Shown here one piece after another: positions 15,613-49,485 of a DNA stretch of 64,000 nt; the stretch's first letter is position 1, and each line of letters starts with the position of its first letter. Where the stretch lies: positions 16,944,501-17,008,500 of the forward strand of contig NC_053416.1 of assembly GCF_016859285.1 (NCBI RefSeq), in the 5' to 3' direction. Under the pieces are notes generated by a model. The model was not told where the DNA came from, did no database searches, and was given only the letters and a program-made list of their open reading frames with translations. Made by a program: the position numbers and the translations under genes. The DNA is from Xiphias gladius. Its lineage: Eukaryota; Chordata; Actinopteri; Istiophoriformes; Xiphiidae.

Positions 15613-16585
15613 GTGTTTAGTAGTAAAATATGTGGGCAGGATCTCCCCCTGACCTATGACAGGGATCATTTCTGGACAATGTCTGTTGGAGTGGATCCTA
15701 TAAATCTCTGCACTACTTCATTCCCACATTAAAAGCAGACTGCCCTTTGACTCAGAGTCCCTCTGGAAAGTTTTAGTTTTGATGATGATGATACAGATAT
15801 AAAATGTTGTTTACGGCATTGTAAAAAACAAAAAATTAATCTTTACATAGACTGGACTGGGAATACAGTATGTGATGCGGTTTTATGTGGAAAGAGCAGA
15901 CAGGTGGAAAGTTAAATTTGTAAAGGCATCTCACCAGAGGTCATTTGATGTAGATTTATATTTAAAAGCCTGGTTTGCTGCAATTCCATGAGGGACAGAG
16001 GAAATTCACTCATGTCTTTTAAATTTTACTTTTTGGTCCATCAAGAACAACAGGAAAACAAATTAATTACATGTATTTCATCATTGACAGCAGGCAAGAA
16101 AGGCTGCCAAAGTATGTGTGATTGGCACTTCATGGGTCAGTTTTGACCTAAACTGTATTTCAAGAACAGCATGAAAAGTTTTTAAGGCCAGACTGTGCAT
16201 GAAAAAGATTTTCTATATTTATGAAAGAAACAGCATAGCAGTGATGATCTATCGATCAACACTGCTATGGGGGAATGATGACATTATAACCCTTGATCCT
16301 TTGTCCCCTCACACCAACCCTTTAGTGCTGCCTTTGGACAATATGAGTCAAATGGATACATCTTGATATTTTATTTTTTGCCAGGAATAACCCATTACAG
16401 CATACCAAATCTCTTTTACTGGAAACATTTCTAAATTGCAAGAACGTTTGCTCTTCACAAAAAGTACCAACAAACACAACTTCCATCTTTCTCAAGTAAA
16501 ACGATAAGTAATGAAATGTCTGGAACTGTAAGAGCACAAAGGTGAAAAGTTAAAGCCAGAGAAATCAGGATGTAATTCTGTTTAT

Positions 16586-17462
16586 ACTACCATCAGAAGT
16601 TTTAGAACATCTCCCTTTTTCCACTTGTTACTGAAATGTACAGTGTAATGTTTCAGTGCATTCTGAAATAAAAGCATAGAACAAATAAATAATAAAGATT
16701 TAATTAACAAAAAAATTAATCATGGGATCTTAAATCCTAAATTTAATCAAAATTTATGTCTCATTCAGCAGCTGAACACACTCGTGTTCTCTCGACAATG
16801 GAGATGAAACATTGTTTGGAAAGTTTGATCCCAGCATTGTTGCAGAAGTTCCCGCAAATGTGTTGCACTTGCAGGTTGCTCTGCTTTCCCCTTCTGTCCA
16901 GTTCATACCAAACCAGCTCCATGGGGTTTAAGTCTGGAGACGGTGCTGGTCTTCCCTCGTGTAAAGCCACCGTCTGGTTCTTTTCTTCTGCTGTTTTGGG
17001 CCATTATCTTGCCGAAGGATGAACCCCTGACCAACCAGTCTGTCCTCCTGTTACTTGCCTTTTTCTCTCCATCCTGACTTCAATATACAGTACTACATCC
17101 TGCAGTACAGTGTTGTCCTAATAATGCATCAGAGGGTGTAGTAACACAGTTTGTTCCAACATCACCTTTGTACAGACAGACGGTTTCTAAGTAATCAATA
17201 AAAGTTGAGGAACCCAGAAATTTGTTTGCATTAATTCTCAAGGCTTCATTTACATCCATCGCCGCAGGAAAGCTGTACATTTCTTATACTTTGAAAAAGG
17301 CCTGTTTTCTATTAAATTTACAGGATCTTTCAGTTTATGGTGACCTAAACTTTTTTTTACATTGGTAACTTTTCATTTAAGGTTATTCACTGGACTTGAA
17401 CTGCTTAAACTGCAATAAAAACTGGAAAAATGGGGGTGTTCTAAAACTTTTGACCAGTAGTG
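16586..17462 (-). mobile_element. Tc1/mariner-like transposon remnant
   Basis: The ends are imperfect terminal inverted repeats. The left end begins ACTACCATCAGAAGTTTTAG, and the right end read on the other strand begins ACTACTGGTCAAAAGTTTTA; both continue into an AGAACA...TTTTTCCA block. The minus strand in between keeps a decayed transposase C-terminus with SPDLNPMELVWYELDRR (about 16860-16940), the D-P-D-L-N-P-I-E type motif around the third acidic catalytic residue. The rest is broken by stops and shifts, and the total length (877 bp) is far short of an intact 1.6 kb element. Non-functional. Confidence 0.8.
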
Positions 17463-19407
17463 TTTGCAGGTTGTAATACTTAATGTGCTGTAAATTAGAA
17501 AAAATATTAGATATACCTCTGTAACTTTAGAAAACTAAAGCAAAAAAGAAACAATAAAGGCCCCCTGCACCGATCGGAGGGGAGCAGACAGTTGTTCTTT
17601 CCTGCTCCACAACAAGGAAGTTTCCAGGTGTATTACCCGCCTATATCGCCCTCCCACACACCAGTGGCCTAGTTTTTAAAGTGCATTGTTAGAGCCACAC
17701 CCGGGTTGTTTGTTCTATAATATATTGGATTTTATTACCTCCCAGTTGTATTGTTTTACTCCAGAATGTGACATTAGGATGAAGGAGTGTTATATCTCCG
17801 GATGTCATAGCTACCAGATTTTTTTTGATTGAGAGAATGAAACATTCTGTGGCTCTGGTAAGGGACAAGGTTGTGAGCCTGTTTATACTTGTGCGTGAAT
17901 GTTATCTGTTTGAGAGTTCCCAGCTAATGTTGTCAGACAGGTTATTTTTGGTCAGTTATTTGCTGTTCTTTAGTGGACCGTGAGTGTAGTACAGGTCTGT
18001 AAAACGTTTGCTTCATACACTATTTGATATTATATTCTCTGTTTAACCGGCGTAATTTGTGTAAAAGTGACAACAGTTCACATTCTACACATTCCTGTCA
18101 TACATGCCAGTACACGGTGGTTATGTTAAAACTGTCTTATTCTTTTTCCATGTTGTCATATGCCACAGACATGTTTAAATGTTTCATATTTTAAGGAGTT
18201 TGTACTGATTTGTACCCAGGAAAACCTATTTGTAAAGCATTAAATGGACACAGACAAGTGTAAAATATAACCTTTAGAAACATTAATGTAAATCAATACA
18301 TATCATTAATAATGAAGAACAGGCATAAAGGTTTGAGGCAAGAAAGTTACTTGAGAAACTAAAGATGTATTGAAGTATTGAAGTGATGTTAAATAATCAA
18401 ATAAAATATAGTAAATTACATACAGTTAATCCCATAAAATTATAGTGAAGCTAAATATATAAGAATGTTAAAACTGAATTAAAGAGACTAAGCGTAAGCT
18501 TGTAGTATTTAAAATGCTAAAAGCAACACTCACCTTTGCAGTGATGAGATCAAACACATTCAAAGTCCTGTTAAGATCCTGTGAGATGAGCTAGTTAGTC
18601 AGTCCCACCTTTCTGTTATAACATCCATCATGTAAACAAGGTGTCTGTGACACCTTTCTCAAAACCAAATCCAGTTTCTTGAGTTTCTCTGGCTATGAGG
18701 ACTTCCCCAGAAACATTCATTCAAACACAAACACTGCCGGAAAACTGGTCTGACGGCACCTCTCTTCAGCAGGAGGTGTTATGCAAAGGCTGATATGGCG
18801 ATTGCAAGGGGGGAGGGAAAGAGAGACTGAAACTGAACACCTTTTACCTCCCACCACCTTGCAATTCATAGGTGAAGCAAGTGAAAACTTGCCCTGTTCT
18901 TTTACAGTTGCAACAAAAAACTTCCATATAATGTAATATTTGCCTCACTGTATGTACTGTATCACATTTATCTTTGTTAAATCGTTTGTTGTGTTTTGTT
19001 TTTTGCGTCATCAATAAAAACAATCTTCCAGTTATTACAAGGTCAGTCAAATTAAACAAACATAACTAATGAACCATGTTAAATCCTGATACTTTCAGTG
19101 AACTGTGGTGATAAGACAAACTGACAGGCACTCAGCAGTCTGGACTCAGCTTTTAAGGAGCACAAGTAGCAGTGTGACTTCCTCACAGACAGACACAAAT
19201 CTCACCCGGATAATTCCAGCTTTAAACTGAGGGCAAAAGAGGCAGTCTGAGAAGAATGCTTGGGGGAAGCCAACAGTAATAAGGTAAATTGGTGCAGGAG
19301 TTAAGAAGGCAGGCTGATGAAGAAACTGGAGAAATTTCTACAAAAAAAGTAAATCTTTTGGATCAGAAGTGATAGGAGCAAAAGTTCATAAGAAAAGGGT
19401 GTTTCGG

Positions 19408-19790
19408 GGGGGCAAAAGTATTTGGACAGTGACACAATTTTTGTAGTTTTGCCTCTGTAATCCACAATGGATTTTAAACAAAGTCATCAAGATTGGATTG
19501 CAGTGTAGACTGTCAGCTTTAATTCAAGGGGTTTAACAAAAGTATCACATGAACCGTGTGTACATAGTCCCTCATTTTCAGAGGCTCAAAACTAATTAGA
19601 CAATTGACTGACAGTTTCATGGCCTGGTTTGGCCTGTTCCCTCATTATTTCATGACAAATTAAGCAGATAAAAGGTCTGGAGTCGATTCCAAGTGTTGAA
19701 TTTGCAGTGTCACATAGTGTATGACATGAACATATCCTGAGACCCAGGGGGAAAAAAAAGTTTTTTAATTTAGATTTTTTTCTCACATAA
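19408..19790. repeat. Interspersed DNA-element fragment (fish repeat family)
   Basis: It starts at GGCAAAAGTATTTGGACAGT and contains blocks (GATTGGATTGCAGTGTAGAC, GCAGATAAAAGGTCTGGAGT) that I recognise as a repeat common in ray-finned fish. No opposite terminal repeat is found, so it is a partial copy. It abuts the piggyBac pseudogene; whether they are one insertion is unknown. Confidence 0.5.
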
Positions 19791-20040
19791 ATTAAGTGTC
19801 AGGGTGGTAAAAAATACATTGCAAAGAAAAAAAAAGTAAAAATTTAATTTACTTAAATTTTACAACATGTCCACTGTAGCGGACAACAGGATTTCATTGT
19901 TCTCAAGTGTGAAAGATATTAAAGCTGACTATGTGTGTAGAAAGATCCACTAGAATCATCTAATAAAATACAATAATACATCCAAAACAAATGGCAAATT
20001 TAGATTTTCCATTCTTTTGTATAAACTTTACCATTTCATC

Positions 20041-21740
20041 TCAACCTTTTGTGATTTTTATCAGACATTTGATTCCATATGGTATTTCATGGGGCACTTT
20101 GACTTTTTGGAGACACAGAGGAACATGTTGCACTTTTTGCATCCCACAAAGGTTTTGCTTTTGCATCCAGGCATTCTGCATCTGGAAGCATTTAGAATGT
20201 TGAGCATTTAGGGAAAAAGGGATTGCACCATATTTCCTTATGCTCTCATCTGTACGGGGCTTCATTTTCTTGATTTCCGGAGAGATTTCTTTGTCACTGG
20301 AGTCAGGGTCATCTTGTTGATATAACTATGCCTGGGATATCAGTTCCTCAGCCAAGAGTAGCTTGAACTCCATGAATTGGGCGTTTTTCTTTGCAGGTGG
20401 TTGCAAGGCCTGGCTATCTTGTCAGGATTGAATCCATGAATCGGTGATTGCCAAATCGTCAAAGTAAAGGATGGTACAAACAGTGCAGTTCTTTGTGAAG
20501 CTGCACATTCTGTAGCTGAGCAAGCGATCGCACATCACATTTTTGCTCAGGACCTTGTTAGCAGTGAAGTGGGATCTCTTCACTGGAATTCGATTCTTCT
20601 GAATTGTTGCTGGAGCAGGCAGAGGAGTCTCCAGAAACTTGATGGCGGTAAAACACCAGTCAACGTACACCAGCGTTCCTCTGGAAACCATCTCAGTCAA
20701 ACACAGGACTGCATTTGCACCTGTGCCCATTTGCTGGTTTTGAATGAATGTGTTCTTTCCATGGTAGATTTCAAAGTCCAACAGAAGGCCACTTGGAGTT
20801 GCGAGAACAAATACCTTTAATCCTGTTGGATTTGGTTTGCTGGGAAAATATTTAAGAACTGGACACAGGCCTGTGAAGGGAACTTTTTGTTCGTTGATGC
20901 AGACCTTTGCTGGCCTGGCTATACTGAGGCAACCTTGGAGCAGTCTCTTCAGGAGTGGTCTAACTTTCCAAAGCAGATTATTTTTCTTCTCATCTTCTGT
21001 CATATCCAGAACATTGACCACTTTCAGCAAAGATCTGGTCTTGTAAAAATGATCTTGTGTCATTGAGTCAGCTATAATCGGGACTCTAGTTTTTTGCAGC
21101 CCAATGCATTTTTTTTCTTGGATATCCAAGGCATGCCATGTACACTGAGATTCCTAAAAAGGTCTTGATCTCTTCTGGCATTGTGTTCAAGCTGCAGCCT
21201 GAATCCTGTACCATGCTCTGGCTGGTGAAGACAGACAGATCCTGAATTAGTTGGTCATCAATGTACTGCTGGAAGTACTGCAGTGGGCTCCAGCCTCTAT
21301 TGCTTTGGGCAGAATCATCTGGTGTAATTCCTCATTCTTTCAACACAGGCATGAACCTTAGGAGAAAGATAAAGGACAATCAATTTAGCACAATTAACAT
21401 GACAATTAAAAATTTTAAAGAGTTAATCTAAGAACACTTTTGGACCTGGTTTAATACATACATCCTGCCAATGAATGTGTTCATATTTTTTCCCCGTTTA
21501 TTGTTAGATGAGGTTCAAAAATAAAATGTTGAGGAGCATTTCTTGGAGGTAATCATTTTTGCACTGATTAAAAACCTCAAAACCCTATATGCTGGTTTTG
21601 GCCCACGACGGCACACTTCATCCAGCTCTGCGTCTTGGTTCACCTCATCTGGCTCCTCCTCATCTAAGTCCTCTGAGCTTTCACTCTCTCCTGTGTCATT
21701 CTTTCTGATTTGCTGGAAGGTGAGGGAGTGGTAACTGCTG
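20041..21740 (-). pseudogene. piggyBac-type transposase pseudogene (PGBD-like), broken
   Basis: DDE transposase of the piggyBac (DDE_Tnp_1_7) family, decayed. The best frame, 20422-21129, carries the family blocks: KVRPLLKRL, then INEQKVPFTG, SKPNPTGLKVFVLATPSG, LLDFEIYHGKNTF and VYVDWCFTAIKFLETP. Upstream, 21140-21330 contains SPLQYFQQYIDDQLIQDL in another frame, as in the family's N-terminal part, and an acidic Ser/Glu/Asp-rich stretch follows near 21600-21720. Downstream, 20041-20265 reads like the Cys-rich C-terminal finger (SKCFQMQNAW...LCGMQK...VPLCL). The first catalytic aspartate, expected in a V/I-D-E motif, is Asn (INE). The segment with the third Asp seems deleted between the frames. 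Not active. Confidence 0.75.
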
Positions 21741-22029
21741 ACATTACAAAAACTTAAATAAAAAGTGACATGAAATAAGAGTGTTATTGTGAATAATGAC
21801 AGTATGAAATAAAAAAGATTGAAAAAATGAAAATGCATTAAATGAAAATGAAGTCATAAAACTGTTAAATGATTCTCTTAAATTATATCATAATAACGTT
21901 TATTGGTTGACATATTTTGGTGGGATTTTGTTAGACAGTTTATTTATATTGTTATTCATTTTAATAATATCTCATTTATTTATTTGATACTGAACACTTT
22001 GGGCCTCTTCATTTGCTCATTTAATTTAA

Positions 22030-22520
22030 AGTACCTTAGGTCAATGGGTCCACTCAGCGGGGTCTGAGGATAGCAACGTCAGTCGGTTGGCCTATTGTGC
22101 CAACAGATTGATCCACAGAAACATATCTCATTGACTGCTGGCCTGAGTTTATGGGGTCTGCTGTGGATATTCACAATCCCCTGAGAATGAATCCTTTTAT
22201 TGACCTCCTGATATTTCATCTCACCGTCACACAAAAAATTCTACATGCACACGAGAAACATAAATTGTAAAACACATATTTCTATGACATTTATTCATGC
22301 CCCCTTGAGGATGAACCTTTTCCACTTTAGGACAACCCATGAGATTCAGCACTATTTTAAAATAAAATATCAAGGCCAAAGATGTACTTATACACAAAAT
22401 ATCTCATAGACTGATAAGGCACAGTGAAATTAAATTAGCTTGGTATGATTATGCATTAATGACCTCGTATCCCCACCATCCTGAGGATGAACTTCACATT
22501 TTCAACCATGGCACTAAGGC
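22030..22520 (+). repeat. Degenerate fish interspersed repeat, probably multiple fragments
   Basis: Three spaced CCTGAGGATGAA-like words (near 22178, 22308 and 22479) and the phrase ATATCTCATTGACTG resemble the repeat family seen more clearly at 34.9 and 58.2 kb. Similarity is low and the boundaries are soft. Confidence 0.35.
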
Positions 22521-23647
22521 TTCATATGTTGCACAATTACTGTGTCACTATGTTGTACACTCCAGTGCTCCAGTGCTTTGGTAATATGGGGTGTAAGGAG
22601 CAGGACAGCCTGTGGGGCTCTTAGCAGAGATTTAGACTTTTCATTGTGTTATTACAAAAGCAACAGCTTCAGCTTTCTGCCCGTACTCCAACAGAGATCT
22701 GTCCAATGCTGATACATATCAGGATTAGACTATTCCCTTGTCATCTTTTCTAAAAACCTCTCATCCACCCAGAGACACACCTTTGTGATTTATGATGTAT
22801 ACTGTGTTTGAATTTGATTAGAACAGGAGAGGTCAAAGAGAAATGTCTGTCCTATAAGGCTGCAGACTGTCCAGACAATATTTGTAAGCGTGAAAAAATT
22901 TCTCGCAAAGAACAGAAGGGGACTTGAACCCTTAATGTCGTCAAGATGTGAAATCTGAAATGGATCCAGAGAGTTAGAGGGGAAGAACAGAGTATTTGGA
23001 CGAAGGGTACATTCCCTGGCACAAAATAAATAGTAGGGGGGGAAAAAAAAGCAAGCCCACAATGTCAACTGAGCTGCTCAGGATTTTCTATCTTAATGTC
23101 ATCAGAGATTAGAGTATTGATCACAAATATTGATTCAACTGTACTGTGCTAAACCTCAGGAATTACAAATATGAATTCTTAAATTATGTACTTCTACCAT
23201 ACCTCTTTATGAGAAGTGTTATTCTACCATTGGCTTGAATTTAACAGTGTTTCCTCATATTGACCACATATCTATATGTCTCGTAAATGATGATTTTTTT
23301 TTTTTTTTTTGGCAGAATGGGTACTACTACATGCTTGCTTGCTTGAGTGATATTTAATAATAATTCTGTGTTTGAAACCAGAGAATGAAAGGACCGAATT
23401 TAATGCTTAAGATGGAGAATTTCTTGCTAAATCTCAGCTGGTAGCAACACATATAACAGTCAAACTATGGGACAACAGGTAGTCTCGCTTCTGTTTAAAC
23501 TTTAAGGTGCAAATTTGGAAATATGACATTTGGCTGCTGAAATTTTAAAGATTTAAAATTCTTAAGAAACAGGCTTGTGGCCTTACATAACCTAGAATGT
23601 TCGCCATTCTATTTCCTTTTTATCTTGTCTTTTCTTGTTTTTGGCAG

Positions 23648-23786
23648 AATCCCAGAGTTGATTTAAGTGGAGACAAGAAAGTATATTTTAGTGGAGCTTC
23701 CCCCAGATATGACTACTCGTTATGGAAAAATGCCAAATTACAGTACACACACATTGTAGCCAGCAGATGGCAGGACATTCGTAAAG
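23648..23786 (+). CDS. Exon-like open frame of unknown gene (candidate)
   Basis: A strong splice acceptor (pyrimidine-rich tract ending TTTTTGGCAG) is followed by 46 open codons and a donor AAAG|GTAAATG. Only one of the three frames is open; it begins NPRVDLSGDKKVYFSG and ends VASRWQDIRK, with several aromatic residues. I do not recognise a family. The frame leaves in phase 1, so it cannot join directly to the exon-like frame at 29013, which needs phase 0. An undetected exon, a separate transcript or chance are all possible. Confidence 0.3.
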
Positions 23787-23989
23787 GTAAATGTGTCTTT
23801 GTATGTGTTGCTAAAACTGGCATCTGTATGTCCATACTTGAGTCTCGCGGCAGGGGCCGCCAGACCTAAACTGCTGTACTCAAACTTCAGCATGTCAGAT
23901 CCAGTGTCATGTTATTGCAGTGAGAACAGGGGGCTTTCTCCAGCACAGTACAACAATAAAATGTGCAGTCATGTTCCAGAAAGTTTGTA

Positions 23990-26900
23990 ATAAATCTACA
24001 TTAAAATGCTGCATATTTAATATAATTAATATTGTATCGCATCGTATGATGTTAAACCGTATGATGTTAAACCACCAGATTGTTTTCAGGGCTCATTAAT
24101 TAATTCATGGATTTTGTTTATCTGAACTGTTACTTGGCATGATATACAGTATAAGTGAAACTGTGATCATTATAGATGAACATTACTCTTATATTCCACA
24201 TCCTAGATACATGTATGGATTATTGGGTGGCTGTAGGAATAATGTTGGTAAAAACTGTCCACACTATTTGTGATGCTGACAATAACTACAGGACCATGTG
24301 GGGAACTGGTTCCCAAAATTAAGATCTAATGCAGTTTAATTTTCTGAGAAATGTTTGTCCTAATGGTTTACATTGATATGGCATTATATGGAGCAGTCAT
24401 TCATATCATGTTTCATTGATCCATATACCATATTTTATTAATAAAAACTGGATAAAACCTGGGCCACATACTATATCCCCCACAAGTATTTGGCTCTACA
24501 AGCAGCTTACAAATGTTGTGATTTAAATTAGCTTGCCAATAGTTAGAAATTTTGATAACAGAGACGAGACAGCATGACACATCATGTCTCAACATGATCA
24601 TTCACTATCATGTTCTAATTAAAAAATTGGTAATGTTAACGGGTCACTTATTGTTTGACATGTTGGGCCACTACTGATAATGTGAGAGACAGATTTCCTG
24701 TTCCCATGGTGACAAAGATGGTTTTGTAGTGATCTACACATGAAGAGAATACTATTTTTAACTCAAAAATCTTCTATGTCTTTAAATGACTCAGGAAATA
24801 GGTGTGAACAGCAAAGTACTGTTGCAGTGATATGAGAAAAACAAGACTTTAAAATGTGTTTGACTTTGTAGATCAGAAAAGAAAACAATCTTTAAGTCAA
24901 GACCAGAGGGGTGAAATACAACTGTTTTAATTGCAAAAGGATACCGGTTAATACATTGAATGAAGCACTGAAACAAGCCACTGTGACATTGCAAAATACC
25001 ACTAAAAAAAGGACATTGTAAATTCTAAGAAAAAAAAAAAAAATTCATTCATTCAATCTGAAAGGCATACATATGAAAGAGAACAGGGAGCGTATTTACA
25101 CCATGATAAAGTGTCCTGTAACTCTGCAAAACAAAATGCGTTCGGAGGCTTCCTCATTCAAGACATTTAAAAATGTTTTACAAACAGCTGTTAAAGAACA
25201 AGCCTTCGATGTCCCATTTAATTTATTTTATCAAAAGACAGTAATCTTAAAAAAAAAGAAAAAAAAAAAAAAGGCACCACTGTAGGCGATGAATTCACAC
25301 CATCCATCTTATATGGTGGCGGCCGGTTTACACAAGACAACCAACATTTTCTGTTAATGTTTAATATGCTGTAGCGCTGTAGTAAGCTGTAGAAAAATCA
25401 AGGAAACGACCATTATTAGCATGTAAGGTTATACAGAACCGATAGCTTGAGAAAAATGACAACAAATGGGGCATCTGTACAAAATGGAGGGAAATGTGAG
25501 GTGTCCCTGCTGTTTCATTAGCTGATAGTATTAGCTATTGTGCTGGTGTGACAGCGCTCCCTGCAGGAGAAAGGTGTGGTCCACAGCACCAGATTTTTTT
25601 GTAATAGATTTTCTTCAGCATTAAGTGGCTGATGAAAACAGCTATTTAAAGCTTTTCCAGAGGGCGGACACCGGATCACTCCTAACACGTACAACTTTCA
25701 AAACTGTCACGTCATCACATTAGAATAACTGCATGGAAATTTCAGTTTTAGTTCATTTCTCATTACGCTATTGGGTATAAAATGCCAATCTCTAAACAAA
25801 AGAAAACAGATTTTTTTTTAACTATTCTTTAATCCGAATGCATAGATGTTAATTTAAAGGATGCTACACGTGCAGCATTTTTATCAATACATTGAAAACA
25901 TCATTGTGGTCACGCATTGTAATGCTGGCAAGTAGACAATAAAGTGTCTGTTGCTGTGATGAATAAGTTGCTCCCTGCTTTGTGCTTCGGTGTTGTCCAA
26001 TTTAGAGATTCTCAAGTTTGATTCCCTGCAAAATCTGAGAAAACTCTTTCCAGTAGATTTGTAAGACATACGTTACAAGTCATGACTACAGAAAAAGAAA
26101 TATGGCGTAGAAAGTTGCACACAGAGGCTTGAAAAAAGTACTAGTGTTTAGAGCTCACGTGAGCAAGTTAAAACTATTTAAAAAACCTAGAGAAGTACCC
26201 TTGATATAAATTAATACACTTTATAAAATTTAAAACCCACACATGGATTTAGACAACCGTTATGTTTTCATCTCCCTTGTATCTGATAACTACGCTGAGC
26301 CATGCAAAATTGGAGAAATCCCAATAAAGTTTAGCGCCCTGACAACACTAATTCCCTCAGAAGAGCATGATTTAACCTTGACATTATTTTGGTGTGTTAA
26401 GTAACATGCGTAAATTTCCAGGTGTGCTTCCTCCAGAATATTTAAAGAATTTTACAACTAATAAAATTACATATTTTTCCCCTTTCTATAAGTCTTCATC
26501 TAAAATCATACTTTGGCTTTGAGACCTTTATTTATCTTTGAATTTCACACACTGAACTATAAACAACACCACTATTTGTGGTGAAGTAGTGATAAAGTGG
26601 CCTAAAAGGGAATTATTTAGAGTTGGTTCAATAAAACTGTATGCTGTATGTGTGTTGGCTTTTTTCTTTTTTTCTTCTTTTTTTTTCCTTTTTTTTTTCT
26701 TTTTTTTTTTAAAAAGGGTCTAATTGTTTTTCCTTTGGTTGTTTTATGCACGGTTAGGTCCTTCAAATCAGCTTTTTACATGTCCAAAGTTTCATAATCA
26801 TTCACCAATATCATGCACTGCAGTTTGTGAGGATCTAAAACACAGAGAGTATATACCATGTATAGCCTACTGTCTATGTAGAGGGTCAAAATAGAGGAAA

Positions 26901-27891
26901 CACCAACATGAAGATTTCCCGTGAGGGCCATGTGAGATGCTTTTTCTCTGCCTTGTGTCTGATTGGACAAGATGAATTCCAATTATTGCCAACATATGGA
27001 TTTTGAAGCCTCCATGTTTATGGTGGTTTAAATAGCATCATTTTACACAATTGTGGCTTTATAATTTCTCATATAAATTCAGTTGAGAACATGAATTCAC
27101 ATCGAGGAGGCTTGAGCTTCTGACCAATAATCCTCTTCAGTCAGGAGCTGCATCCCGCACATCCTCACCCTCTGTGGTGGGACTTCATTTTGGTTGCCTC
27201 TTTACTTTGACCATACCCTGTATTATGTTGAGCAAATGTTAGACAGATACTTTAGTGACGTTATGGAAGCACAGCAATGGACATTGGGCAGAGATGTTAT
27301 GATGGATAGCTATACACAGTATTTACAGCGGGTTAAAAAGACTTTCTGTGGCTTAGCAGACTTCCTCTGACAAGGAACCATTACCTTTCACACCATTAAC
27401 CGTAGGGCAGAAGGACAGGAGAACATGGAGGAACGTCACAAATACAAGTGATACAAAAGTTGAGTCAGTTCTGACTAACACCCCTAAAAATATCCATTTG
27501 CTGCTTGGAATTCTGTGACTGAAATATTAAAGTCAGTGTGCATCATTCAACAAAATGTCTGAGACCAAAGTGAAATTTTTACACAGTGAAGTCTGTGGGT
27601 CAGTGAACTGTGTACCCCTTTTGAGAAATAGTGGCTAACCTCCACCTAAAAACATGTCTGAGCATGAGTGAGCTGATTGTTACAAAGTGGTCGAAACTCA
27701 TTTTAAAAAAAAGTTTGTGTTATTCTCAAGCAGCAAATGGTGTCATAGCCCTGGTGGCTAAGGCCTTAAAAAGACACAAAGAGTGGTTCTCCTAGACAAC
27801 AGGTGGCACTGTGAGTGAAGGTGGAAAGCAGCAGAGGTATAAAAACTTCTGTGTTTCAGGCCAAAAAGGAGGCAGGCTGCAGGAGGACAGT
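23990..27891 (-). other. dcx 3' UTR and downstream flank (no coding region)
   Basis: AT-rich DNA after the dcx stop on the minus strand. Candidate minus-strand AATAAA signals (TTTATT as written) lie at 26527-26532, 25222-25227 and 24434-24439. Mammalian DCX has a very long 3' UTR, so any of these could be used. A-rich runs at 25028-25043 and 25250-25272 and a T/C-rich stretch at 26655-26712 are also present. No gene is supported. Confidence 0.4.
26655..26712. repeat. Polypyrimidine (T/C) tract
   Basis: Almost pure TTTTC/TTTCT-type stretch of about 58 bases within the presumed dcx 3' UTR; on the dcx RNA strand it reads as a purine (A/G) tract. Confidence 0.8.
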
Positions 27892-48782
<20,891 letters not shown>

Positions 48783-49221
48783 GATGACTGAAAGTTGTGA
48801 TGATCCGGACAAATGTGCGGTGGTGGTGACCAGCTCCGAAGAGTCTAGGAAAAGGGAGAAAACAATGTGTGTAATTTATCACAAAGCAAATACAGCTCCT
48901 GGTAAAGTAGCCATTAGAAACAAGCATATTATGTCTGATTACCCATTCTAATCTATAGTATATTATGACCATATTGCTATCATTGACCAAAAAAAAAAAA
49001 AAAAAAAATGTTGTGCCCCTGAGGACATTAATTACTCACCCTTATAATCATTATGAGTGTTTAGTACAAACAGACATTTATTTTCATTTCTTTTCAAAAG
49101 CAGAGGAGACACCAAAATTCTGTGATTTTGTACTTAAATACCATATGCACAAATCTGCCATGATGGTAATGGTTTCATCTGCATAAAGGTAGACAATGAA
49201 TGAAACAATCATTTTGCCAAA

Positions 49222-49485
49222 GGAGGAGCCACTGGGTCCTAAAGCCAATGAGTAGGGGACCCGCCCACCGTGGAAATACCATAGGTACCAGTCAGCGTGG
49301 GATGGGGTGGAGCTGACATCAGTCGCACCAAAAGGTACATGGACAATAGAGGCTTGCATGATTTATAGGGGGAGATTATTTACAGTTATGGATGGAAGAT
49401 GAGAGAGCCTCTTAGGGATCTCATGATACATATGTGGGTACTGTATGAGGCACTTCTACTTTCTGTCAGGAGGTGAAAGAAAATT
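49222..49485 (-). repeat. Duplicated segment copy A, upstream of dcx coding exon 1
   Basis: Same orientation as the copy at 53172-53430 and about 3.95 kb from it. Shared landmarks are GGAGGAGCCACTGGGTCCTA at the left end, GGTAC-AGTCAGCGTGGG in the middle, and ATACATATGTGGGTA then CACTTCTACTTTCTGTC at the right end. It keeps an intact GCCAAT (CCAAT box) and CCCGCCCA. It sits about 380 bp upstream of the 5' UTR acceptor of the first coding exon, so it may act as an alternative promoter or be a relic. Confidence 0.7.

Larger units (their letters stand above)
15613..23647. other. Intergenic region between calpain and dcx, repeat-rich
   Basis: AT-rich DNA with no host gene I can support. It holds the Tc1-like remnant (16.6-17.5 kb), an unexplained GC-richer patch at 17555-17700, an interspersed repeat fragment (19.4-19.8 kb), the piggyBac pseudogene (20.0-21.7 kb) and a degenerate fish repeat (22.0-22.5 kb). 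A GTGAGT donor at about 18.53 kb on the minus strand could end a non-coding upstream exon of the calpain gene. Confidence 0.6.

Noticed and set aside
48783..48812. N-terminal extension of dcx (frame open to 48812)
   Set aside because: The upstream frame begins with TTG; the ATG at 48782 gives the conserved [13 protein letters not shown] start.
49084..49359. Similar protein-like frames in both copies of the duplicated segment (shared SLALGPSGSS)
   Set aside because: The similarity follows from the duplicated DNA. Changes between copies fall at all codon positions and the frames have no supported start or splice context, so I read the segment as regulatory and not coding.
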